A stretch of 64,000 nucleotides of DNA, from positions 30,394,688-30,458,687 of the forward strand of contig JASFAX010000020.1 in the NCBI GenBank assembly GCA_030737875.1. The letters are read 5' to 3'. The DNA is from Allium sativum. Its lineage: Eukaryota; Streptophyta; Magnoliopsida; Asparagales; Amaryllidaceae. A program made the position numbers and the translations under genes. Below are positions 54,715 through 64,000 of the stretch, one piece after another; the stretch's first letter is position 1; each line of letters starts with the position of its first letter. The notes under the pieces are model-generated. The model searched no databases, was not told where the DNA came from, and saw nothing but the letters and a program-made list of their open reading frames with translations.

Positions 54715-56230
54715 CAAAGGTGGATCGAATTCTTAGCATCCTACGACTTCGAGTTAGCATATACCCCTATCAAAGGTAACGTGGTGGCGGACGCCTTAAG
54801 TAGAAAAAGGTTGTACATGAGTCCGTTGTTTGTTGAGTGGCGAAGCTTAGAGTTCATCTCTACGTTTGACTTTAAACCTTCCGTTGACTTTGTACCCGGT
54901 TTGCTAGCATCCTTGGAGGTCTGACCTACGTTTTTGGGGCGGATTGGTGAGACACAATGAGATGACCCACAACTGGTTGAGTTAGTAGAGATGCTCAAAA
55001 GGGGGGAGTCATCGAGCCATCTCAGTAGGTATACCCTAGATGATAAGGGTTGGTTACGGGACGGTTGACTTTGTGTACCAAAAGACAAGGATCTAAGGAA
55101 GACCATTCTTGATGATGCACATCATTCGAAGATGACCATCCATCCCGGTGGGGACAAGATGTACATGGATATGAGACGAGTTTACTTTTGGGACGGTATA
55201 AAGAAGGACGTGGCCGAGTATGTCGCTAGATGCTTGGTGTGCCAACAAGTAAAAGCAGATCAAAAGAAGCCCGGTGGACTGCTTCACCCATCGGAGGTCC
55301 TGCAATGGAAGCGGGAAAGTGCCTCGATGGACTTTGTTGAGGGTTACCGAGATCGAGGAAGGGTAATACGGGGATTTGGGTCGCGGTAGACGGACTTACA
55401 AAAACAACAATTTCATTCCAGTGAAGAGTAAGAGGACTGCTCCTTGGTTAGCCTCCGTATACATTCGAGAAATAGTTCGTTTGCACGGTGTTCCTTCTTT
55501 CATAGTGAGCGACTGCAATCCTATCTTTACTAGCGAATTTTGGAAGAGCTTGCAAGAGGCGGTAGTGACTCGGTTATGTTTGAGCACCGCATATCATCCT
55601 CAGACGGACGGCCAGACTGAGAGGGTGAATCGTATTCTAGAGGACTTGTTGAGGTTGTGTGTCTTAGACTTCGGAGGTACATGGGAGGAACATCATCTGT
55701 TAGTGGAGTTTGCATATAATAATAGCTTTCAGTCTAGCAATGGCATGACACCGTTCGAGTCTTTTTATGGACGGCCGTGTCGTTCGCCTACATGTTGGTG
55801 GGAGTCCACAGATAAGATCTTACTTAGGACCGATATGATTAGAGAGACTTTGGAAAAGATCGATTTGATTCGAAGGAGGATGAAGACGTTGCAAGATAGG
55901 CAGAAATCTTATGCGGACAAAAGGAGGACAGATCTAGAGTTTTATATTGGGGACATGGTCTTTGTCAAGGTGTCTCCATTATGGAACGTCGTTCGCTTTG
56001 GGTTCGTTGGGAAGTTAGCACCAAGGTTCGTAGGGTCGTTTCCTATTAAGGAGAGGATTGGGCAGATAGCGTATAGAGTGGAGTTGGCCGAGAGACTTAG
56101 TTGTGTACACGATGTATTCCATGTATCACATTTGAGCAAGTGCCTTCACAAGACCGCAGAAGTGGTGGAGCCGAGCTTGCTTAGAGAGGTGGAGATCGAG
56201 CGTGATGTGACGAATCGACGAGCTCCTACG
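54715..56230 (+). pseudogene. Integrase of A, broken
   Basis: After the RNase H end ([13 protein letters not shown]) and a region with several stops (54900-55080), the zinc-binding domain is complete at about 55105-55260: His in AHHSK and IHPGG, Cys pair in CLVCQQVK. The first catalytic Asp is in SASMDFVEG (55320-55346). A frame change follows before 55395. The frame 55376-56455 holds the second Asp (IVSDCNPIFTSEFW) and the Glu (QTDGQTERVNR), then the C-terminal DNA-binding region (GDMVFVKVSPLWNVVRFG, LSCVHDVFHVSHLSKC). All three catalytic acids are thus present, though separated by a frameshift. The enzyme inserts element DNA into chromosomes. Confidence 0.95.
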
Positions 56231-56375
56231 TGCATTCATAGGTCGGAGATTAAGAAGTTGAGGAATCGAGAGGTCAAGCAAGTCAAAATGCAATGGGGAG
56301 ATGATGAGAGCAACGCTACTTGGGAGACGGAAGAGAAGATGCATTCATTATACCCTTTTCTTTTCGAGGGTATGT
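56170..56375 (+). pseudogene. Chromodomain at the end of the integrase of A
   Basis: In the same frame as the integrase end: LREVEIERDVTNRRAP, IKKLRNREVKQVKMQWGDD, NATWETEEKMHSLYPFLFE. This is the chromodomain type found in Tekay/Del chromoviruses, thought to direct integration to particular chromatin. It is uninterrupted in this copy. The frame runs on into a hydrophobic tail to 56455. Confidence 0.9.
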
Positions 56376-56455
56376 CTTTTAGTTTCTCCTTTATCGCTTA
56401 CCTTGTACCTATCTTATCTTTAGTATGTCCTCTCGCTGTTATCTTTGACCTTTAG

Positions 56456-56970
56456 ATAGGGTAGTCCTATGATTAAAACATGTGTTTGAGAAATGTTACA
56501 TATGATGGATGCATGTGGATGCAAGTGTCGGCTAGTGGTTGCTCGTGGACTCATATACACACTATTTAGGCACTAGATCAGCTCAGTCACTTCATATTGC
56601 ACATTGCATATAAATATGTGTGCATATTTAAGTTAATGGATGTATAATGGTTGTGCTATCATATGGATGCGGCATTTTGGTGAATTGTTGTGCACGCATG
56701 TAGAAGTTATATGTATCAATAGGATTCTTTTGCATACATAATGGACGCGTGGCACTATCGTGGTTTGCATTAAGGAGGTCAACTGAATCAGTAGACCGCC
56801 TGATTTTGCATTAGATAAGGAACATATACACACACTTCTTGCATATGTTCATATAGCATTAGGAATTTTATAAGGACAATGGATGCCTTTGTTTGATGGT
56901 TTAGCAGATGGTTGTTTGGTTGGTAGGATATGCATTCTTCTTGACTTAAAGATTTCGGGGACGAAATTCT
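56456..56970 (+). other. Post-pol untranslated region of A
   Basis: Non-coding; carries GATTTCGGGGACGAAATTC, a palindromic segment shared with B and C, just before the polypurine tract. Confidence 0.7.
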
Positions 56971-56985
56971 TTAAGGAGGGAAGAA
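56971..56985 (+). other. Polypurine tract of A
   Basis: TTAAGGAGGGAAGAA immediately before the 3' LTR at 56986. Confidence 0.95.
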
Positions 56986-57225
56986 TGTAACACCCCGTAT
57001 TTCTGTTGACACTAATGTTCACAAATTAAAGAATAACTAATCTCAGATGTGAGAATTAAGGGAAATGGGTTACGCCATTGTGCTCGTCTTGGAATTCTGG
57101 TTGAGATAGAATCCGAGTTTGCGTGTATTGGACTTCGTATGAAGAAGTTATGGCCATCGGAATTTTCAGAAAATCCAAATTTCGGAGTCAGATAGGCTAG
57201 GCAGGAAAATTTCTACCAGGGCCAG

Positions 57226-57243
57226 GTCGACCTGGGGGTCGAC
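57226..57243. promoter_or_regulatory. GTCGAC motif pair, 3' LTR of A
   Basis: GTCGAC at 57226 and 57238 only, against five sites in the 5' LTR of the same element. Confidence 0.8.
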
Positions 57244-57378
57244 CTACACCTCCTCCCGGGCAGAGTTGTTTTATGACCTGTTGATGACTAGATGCTGACT
57301 CATTAGGGTTTCTGATATGCTTTGATTGGATGGGATTAATTCTGGGTTGATCGGACGGCTTAAACTAGTCCTAAACTC

Positions 57379-57386
57379 TATAAAAA
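57379..57386 (+). promoter_or_regulatory. Putative TATA box, 3' LTR of A
   Basis: TATAAAAA, as in the 5' LTR. Confidence 0.6.
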
Positions 57387-58635
57387 CACCTCAAGACTCA
57401 AACCCTAAAATCAAAACAAAAAATAGATTCATGGCCTCCATGCCATCACCTAGCAACTCAGCATAGCCGCCACCAATTAGAGAGGAAGAAAGCTAATCTA
57501 ATTCAATTCTTTTCAGCTTAAACAATGAATCTTCTTCAAGGGAAAGCTATTACAAATTCAGAACTCAGAATTCAAAACTCAAGACCTTCTTTGAGTTGTG
57601 AGTTCGATAATTTTAATAAAATAATTAGCAAATTAATTGGATTGAGTTATAATGTGGACTATTTGGATATGATGTGAATTATTGACCGCATGTTATTATT
57701 CATGTAGTAAAATTGTGACGTTTTTGTTGTAAATACTATGATGCTATCTTGTAAAGTTGTGATCGTCTATGTTGTAATTTTATGATTGGATTATGTATAA
57801 TCGAATCACCATGTTGTTCATATGCTTGTTTGTTTATGTTGATTCATATGATAAATCATATGTATGCAAGTAGATTTTTATCAAGACATGAATCATATGC
57901 AAGTAGGGGAAAAATTATATGTAACCTTACATGCTTCATGACATCTATTTTAGATCTAAAGTTAGGCTATGACATGTGTGAGTTATATGCCAAATTCTAC
58001 ATGCTACTTTACATGTTTAGATGTAAGTTTATACCATTGTTATGTTGCATAAATCAAAAATGCCAGTTTAAATGTTTGAATATGAATCATGTTATGCAAG
58101 TTTGTGGTTACTGCCTATGCAAGTTTACACCTTTTGATGTAGATCTATGAAATACATGATTTATGCAAGTTTATGACCATTATCCCAACAAGTTCACACC
58201 TTTAGATTTGGATCTATGACATATGTTGTTTATGCAAGTTGTAACCTTGGCCTATGCAAGTTTTAAATGTAGAACATCATTCACACAAGCAAGTTCACCC
58301 CAATTTTTAGATCTAGTTTTAAATATATGTATGTTGTGATGTTTTCTCTTTAATCCATGAGTTAGACTATTCGAGTCTAACGTATATTTTACTTTAAACG
58401 AACGAACATACAACGTGGGGTAAATGGGTTAATATTAAAAGATTTATTTGGCATAAATGCCTTAAAAGGCATAAAATAAATTGTGATGAAAATTGGTATG
58501 ATTTTACATACCATAAATAGATGGACATAATTGAGTCAATTATGGCCATAGTTAAATTTGGAGTTAATTGATAATTTGAATAGGGAAAGTAATTCAAATT
58601 GGGGAATGATTAATTAGGAGTAATTAGTCGTCTAA

Positions 58636-58850
58636 GACACGAGGTTAGGCTCTTTTGTGGTGTAAGACTGCCCGGACCCGCCCAGCAAATCCAGTTGCCA
58701 CAAATGCCAGTATAATGTAGGAGGTCTTAGGCATAAATTAAATATGTATCAATTGTAGAGACACGAGGTTATTCTCTTTTGTGGTGTAAGACTGCCCGGA
58801 CCCGCCCGGCAAATCCAGCTGCCACAAATGCCAGTCTAATGTGAGAGGTT
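58636..58850. repeat. Paired 90-nt stem-loops (3' LTR of A)
   Basis: Copies at 58636-58726 and 58760-58850; the inner stem TTTGTGG/CCACAAA is perfect in both. Confidence 0.85.
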
Positions 58851-60142
58851 TTTATGAAGTTATGGTCTTAATGAATTAAGAAACACTTAACCAGATAAAC
58901 ATGTAGTCGGACATGAGGGGGTTAAGTGGGTGCCTTTGGTGGCATGTGGAAACTAGTGGGTGCCTTGGGTGGCATTGGAAATACGAGTAGAAACACTTAA
59001 CCAAAATTGAAACATGTAAGTGAATATGAATAAGAAGTGGGTTAAGTGGGATGTACTAGAGGGGACCAAGCTTAGGTGGATAGCTTGTGTCAAGTAATGG
59101 GGCCCGTTTCAACCAGTAACCCATAAGTATCTTTGTGGGCTCGACCCAAGTCGAGGACGGGACACATACTGGGCTTGACGTTAAGAGGCCAAAACGGGTT
59201 AGCGGTGGCAATGTAAGTCCAACGGGTTCATATGCGTGTGTGGACACGGGCTGGTAGGTAAGACGTTGTTGCATCGTGAAGGTATAAGCCGTGCATTATT
59301 TGTGGTATCGGGTTGCCACTTTGGGGAGTGATACACCCCACTATGGGGCCAGCATGGGTATCTACGAGTTAGGGAGCCGATCGCTTGGGAGTAGTGGGTA
59401 CACCTAGTGGAGATATGGGCAGGCGACACCTATGAAGGCAGCTAGGGGTGCGCGAAACTACCATTATCATAATTTAAGTCTGTAGGCGGAATCAACCTTA
59501 GGGTGACTAGTGGTGGTGCAGTATAGAAATTATCTTATAGTGTTGGTGTAGTTTAGTAATTATCTTATAGTGGTTTAGGTGCGCTTTAAAGGTATCGTTG
59601 TTTATCTTGTTTCCTTGTTTACTATGCCATACTCAAAGGTTCGTGGTCATTTCCAGATTTTCCAACTTATGCCTTAGCCTAGTTACTTTGGTTATTATAT
59701 TGTTAAAGTCATCGCACTCGCTAGACTTTATGTCTGACCCCCTTTGTTTCCTCCTCTTTTCTTCCTTTCCCTCCAGGTGCTCAGGTTGGAACGAGCACCA
59801 GCGGAGCTTGATTTTGGACAATTGTGCTTCTTGCTTTTAGAAGATTGCTTGGATCGCTGAAGTAATGTTTAGCCTCTCTTTTATTTATGGCTATTTTGTA
59901 TTGGGGATTACGTCTTTCAATTTATGTACTTTGAGTGGTCAATATGGATTATGTACTTTGACACTGGTTTTGATGATGTAATCAAACTTATGTATTTTCT
60001 GCTGCACTGAAATAAAGTTTTAAAGTTTTAGTATTGTTTATGTCTTTCTTGGTTAAGTTTCTATTCTGTACACACTTAAAATGCTCCATTGAAATTAATG
60101 CATTCCCTTTGTGAGTGACATTAATGGACGTGGTGTGTTACA

Positions 60143-60147
60143 TGGGT
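60143..60147. repeat. Target-site duplication of A, right (TGGGT)
   Basis: Identical to 48789-48793. Confidence 0.95.
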
Positions 60148-60773
60148 CGTAACCCACACGGGGCTTGAGACTGTAGCGGGATCAAAAACAAGACTAATAG
60201 AGACTCAACTACAGAATCAAAATGCCAGAATGATCAGATAGGGAAATTAAACTTTCTACGTAAAAAATTTTCCACCTCTTTCCTATTTGCCAACTTTGAG
60301 AGTATCTACCCTCCAGAAGATTCTACCCTTTGCCCTTGCCTTCTGGAGCAATCCTAGATCAGATGTCATGTCTCACCACACTGAAAACAACCAGTCTTCT
60401 TACATGTTAACAAGTCTTTCTCCAAAGTTGCCCTCATCACACGGAAAACCTTACAAAGCTCGAAAAAGCATTAGCCGTAATTGAAATTACTGCTGCTACA
60501 GATGGAAGTTAGGCACTTCTTTGCCCTTCGATAGACGTCGTAGTCTCATCATGCCTACGGAACCCTGTCGCGATGAGTTTACCTCCTAGAAAGCCAGGAG
60601 CCCCGGAGACTCAGAAAAAAAGGAAACAAGGATTAAACAGGAAATCAAAAGATAGATATATGGATCTTGGGGATTATGTTTTTCAGAATAAACTCTACTT
60701 TTGAAAATACTTCCTTTTAAAACCTTTTTGAAAATAGTTTTCAAAAACTTTTTATCGAATCTAGTAACCTTCA
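60148..60773 (-). pseudogene. Gag remnant of element C
   Basis: Minus-strand reading in mixed frames gives KTGCFQCGET, a stop, HLI and then QGQRVESSGG near 60300-60405. This matches the second zinc knuckle and tail of A gag (KTGCFHCGEAGHLIKD, GQRAGSTSGG). The rest of gag and all of pol are missing; only about 1.4 kb of internal C sequence remains in two pieces on either side of A. Confidence 0.7.
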
Positions 60774-60785
60774 GCTCTAATACCA
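60774..60785 (-). other. Primer binding site of C
   Basis: GCTCTAATACCA on the plus strand, i.e. TGGTATTAGAGC, one mismatch to the initiator-Met-tRNA complement. Confidence 0.9.
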
Positions 60786-61389
60786 AGTGTAACACCCCAC
60801 CTCCGTTAAGGTCACTCGCAAAGGGAATGCCTTAACTTTAGTGGAGCGTTTTTAGTAGAGAGAACAAAAATTAACATAACAGATAAAGTAGTACTTGAAA
60901 ATTTTATTACTTTATTACAACAGAAACGAGTTTAGTTACATCTTTCAAAATCACAATATCAGAATTCAAGTACATAAATATCGGTCTTGTACAAAAGCCT
61001 TCAGAATTCATTGTTTTTAAAGCCATTATCCCCAATATAAACTGCCATGGAAAGATAAAGCCAAAGGCAAGCAATACTTCAAACACTACAAGCAAAGAGA
61101 ATCAGAATCAATCTCCTATGTTTCCACCCTGAGAACCTAGGGGGAACGAAGAAAAGAAGCAAAACAAACTAGGTCAGACATAAGACTGGTGAGTCCAGTG
61201 ACTTTCAGTATATAAACAGATAATGGTATCCTGACATGTAAATAAAACTGGATGAGAGATAACCATAACAGGAATAACAGGTTAACAGAAGAAACAGAAT
61301 GATATAGGCTAAGCTAAGCTTCTTTACTTTGTTTTCACCGCTCTACACTAATACTAGTGTAACAGGATTAGTTGTTACCCTAATGTCTA

Positions 61390-61960
61390 AACTGAAACAG
61401 AAACGGAAACAGAATAATCTTTACAGAAATAGAATGCTAGTAATGGGATTTTACCACCCAAACAGAGGCAGACGGTACAGAAACAGAATGCTAATAATGG
61501 CTTTTACAACCCTAATAGACAGAAGGCACGGAAACAGAATACTAATAATGGACCTTTACCACCCAAACAGAAGGTACGGAAAGAAAATCAGAAACGGAAT
61601 CTGAGACGGAAACAGAATAATCCCTATGGAAACAAAATGTTAGAATTAGGTGTACACTAGTAAGGGGCATATACCACCCAAACATACAGTACCATGCAGA
61701 AACAAACGGGTGTTACCCCCCAACAGAAACATACGGTACCTACAGAACAGACAGAATTAGGTGTACCCTAATGTCTAAACTAAATAGAAACGGAAACAGA
61801 ATAATCTCTACAGAAACAGAATGCTAGAATCAGGTGTATAGTAGTAGTGGCCTTTACCACCCGAACAGATGGTACCATGCAGAAACAGATAAATGTTACC
61901 ATGCAACAAAAACAGACGGTACCCGTAGAAACAGAAAGAACATAGTATACCCTAATTCCT
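61390..61960. repeat. CAGAAACGGAAACAG repeats (right LTR of C)
   Basis: Counterpart of 44930-45480. Confidence 0.8.
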
Positions 61961-62583
61961 ACCTCCAAGCAATCGGCTCCCTAATACATAAATACCCTGT
62001 GTCGCCCCCACAATAGGGTGTATCACTCCCTAAAATGGCAACCTATTGGCACAGACCTATTTACAGATGTCACAGTGTCTTACATCCTTAGTGCAGACCG
62101 GATCCACACACGCACATGACCCGGTTGTAACGCGCCATCAACACCCCTCGCCATTATCAGAATGAACCGCTTATAATTAGTTCAATAAGCGTTCCCGGAC
62201 CCTTACATAGTGCGGGGTCAAAGTTTTGATACAAGAAAGGGTTACTGACTAATATGGGTCCCAAACAATGGATGACACAAGTATTTCCCCTCCTAACCTT
62301 GTGTTCCCAGACTAGTAGATTTCAGATTAACCTGTTACATGTTTCAGACAGAGTTCATATTACTAGTTCACAGATCAGACAATCAGGTTAACAAGTTTTC
62401 AGATTAACAACTCAGATGTACGGATTTAACAAACTTGCAGATTGTCTAACTTTGTATTGGGCCTATAGATTCACGAAACGCGTTTTGTTAGATTCATCAG
62501 TTTGGTTGGTTCAACCCTAACCACCCAACACGTTTTAGACATCATATTTATCTCAGATTTGCATTAATTAAATATTAATGCAC

Positions 62584-62793
62584 ACACCTCTCACATTAGG
62601 TCGGTAGCTTGTAGCCGTTGGATATGCCGGGCGGTTCCAGGCAGACTTCTGCCACAAGCTAGACCTAACCTCGTGTTTAAGCATATTTTAGTTATGCTAC
62701 GACTTCTCACATTAGACTGACAGTTTGCGGTTGTTGGTTAAGCTGGTTGGTTCTGGGCAGGCTTCTACTGTAAACGAAGTCTAACCTCGTGTC
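62584..62793. repeat. Paired 90-nt stem-loops (right LTR of C)
   Basis: Copies at 62584-62677 and 62701-62793. In the first, the inner helix begins AGCTTGT/ACAAGCT where the left LTR has GGCTTGT/ACAAGCC, so one pair changed on both sides; one mismatch elsewhere. Confidence 0.85.
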
Positions 62794-62944
62794 ATAGCCA
62801 CTTTATTCCATTACAGAAAATATCAACCTAATAATGTCCATATAGAAGATTTAACTTCTGTACAAGTTACAGCAGATTATCCAAAGTTCTATTAACATGT
62901 TTTGCTCAATTTTAGATCGAGCCTCCAAATAACAATTATTCAGC

Positions 62945-63150
62945 TTTCAACAGATTAGGAAATCCAACAAATAACAGATCTAGTAGATTTGGCGATTCAA
63001 CAGATTTGGCAGATAATAGCAGATTAGGCAATTCAACAGATTTAGCAGATAACAGATTTAGCAGATTAGGCAATTCAACAGATTTAGCAGATTAGGCAAT
63101 TCAACAAATTTAACAGATAACAGATTTAGCAGATTAGGCAATTCAACAGA
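62945..63150. repeat. CAGATTTAGCAGATAAC tandem array (right LTR of C)
   Basis: Same unit family as 46470-46690 with a different order and number of units. Confidence 0.9.
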
Positions 63151-64000
63151 TTATATACTTCTAAAATTCTATTTACATATCTTTCCTAATAAAAAATTAT
63201 GCCTAAAATTACATGCCTAATTCATGGTCATAATTCATAATACAACCTATGCCGAAACCTTTAGTTAAACTTTGCACAGTACAGTATATTCTCTAAAAGC
63301 CCAAATCATGATATACCATATGAATTATCCCAAATTATAGCCTTTAATGCCAAATATCAAAAAATCCACTTTTAGGTGTGTTCACGTTGATAGTTGTCCT
63401 ATTATAATATAGGTCCCTACGCCTAAGTCACATATTCCTTTTTGAAGTCATGAATCGTTACATAAAATTTATCCTAAAAGTCTAGATCTTTAAATTATAA
63501 CATCTCAAAATCAGATCTTAATATTTATATGCATTATGTCCCTATGTTTAAAGTCACATTTTATCATACAATGATTTCTCTTCTTCAAAATTACAGAGTA
63601 TACACAGATCTAGATTTAATTTACAACATATGTCCATTTCTCAAATCAATCAAAGATCAGTCATGTCCAATTATGCATTATCCATTATTTATCCTAAAAT
63701 TTAGCGTTCGTGCATTAATCTCTTATGAGATTTCGCACAGGCTCATGGTAGCCTGGCTTTAAACAAAAAGGAAGGAAAGAGGGAACAGATACAGAACAGT
63801 CACAATAAAGATAGATCCACAGAAAAGTATGCGTAATCTCAGATCCAGATTCACAAAAATGTCAAGATAATTATTAAATTTCATATCTGAAAATAACTGT
63901 ACTCACAAAAAGGGAATGATTCTGTATTTCTGGGATCTGTATTCTGACTATGAATAACGATCGTTTGGCATGGACTATCAATTATATTAGAAAATAGTTG

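Larger units (their letters stand above)
48794..60142 (+). mobile_element. Tekay/Del-type chromovirus A, full length, inserted in C
   Basis: LTRs 48794-51946 (3153 bp) and 56986-60142 (3157 bp), both TGTAACA...GTTACA, a perfect TGGGT duplication, a primer site for initiator Met tRNA, and a polypurine tract. Internal order is gag, protease, RT, RNase H, integrase, chromodomain, which is the chromovirus arrangement. At least four in-frame stops, frame changes, and key-residue losses (protease, RT motif A, second zinc knuckle) make it inactive. The LTRs differ more than those of B, so it is the older insertion. Confidence 0.97.
56986..60142 (+). repeat. 3' LTR of A
   Basis: Same order of modules as the 5' LTR. 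It has only two GTCGAC sites, keeps an extra segment at about 58850-58960 with a TTAAGTG repeat, and has no C-run at the 51565 equivalent (CCTTTCCCTCC instead). Ends GTTACA, then TGGGT. Confidence 0.95.
60788..64000 (-). repeat. 5' LTR of C (runs off the right edge)
   Basis: Starts TGTAACACCCCACCTCCG two bases from the primer site. Aligns with 44851-48022 from about 61312 onward. The U3 end, with TATA and GTCGAC motifs, should lie about 0.5 kb beyond the window. Contains the GAAACAG array (61390-61960) and the CAGATTTAGCAG array (62945-63150). The ORFs in it have no recognised domains. Confidence 0.9.

Noticed and set aside
55942..56344. Minus-strand ORFs opposite A integrase
   Set aside because: Shadow frames of integrase and chromodomain.

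Overview
This is a plant nuclear genome window, almost certainly angiosperm, made of nested transposable elements. I find no intact cellular gene, rRNA or tRNA gene. The evidence is chromovirus (Tekay/Del-type) and Tat/Retand-type Ty3/gypsy pol domains, LTRs starting TGTAACA, initiator-Met-tRNA primer sites (TGGTATYAGAGC), and a CACTA DNA transposon with a 3-bp target duplication. I cannot name the species. Element letters below are mine.

Layout. 1-2234: end of a minus-strand LTR (U). 2235-7152: remains of a minus-strand Tat-like element (W) with a degenerate plus-strand ORF, a 67-70-bp tandem repeat, a 203-aa ORF and a primer-site/LTR junction. About 7440-9215: AT-rich LTR (V). 9216-9841: protease-RT fragment. 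9842-14130: 3' LTR and downstream internal sequence of element X. 14131-28465: a chimeric Tat/Retand-type element (T), minus strand, with LTR, antisense ORF, integrase, dual RNase H, RT, protease and gag pieces. It is interrupted at 23421-27391 by two partial LTRs (Y, Z). 28466-28981: a second copy of X internal sequence.

28982-44764: a CACTA element (K; target duplication ATA) that carries inside it a complete gypsy element B (30740-41468, minus strand, target duplication ATGTC, two 3281-bp LTRs, readable gag, wrecked pol). 44851-64000: a minus-strand gypsy element C whose small internal region is split by a complete plus-strand Tekay-type element A (48794-60142, target duplication TGGGT). 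A retains every pol domain and a chromodomain, but has several stops and frameshifts. The right LTR of C runs off the window.

The order of events follows from the nesting: C before A, K before B, X before T, T before Y/Z. The two LTRs of B are nearly identical, so B is probably the youngest.

The most interesting signal is in the LTRs. Five LTR families (A, B, C, X, Y) each carry two tandem copies of a roughly 90-nt stem-loop whose stems are kept by paired base changes. Near the start of U3, five families (A, B, C, X, V) carry GTCGAC motifs whose near edge lies 272-290 bp from the LTR end, and in A, B and C these follow a GGAAAATTCCC palindrome. Neither is explained by retrotransposon coding capacity.
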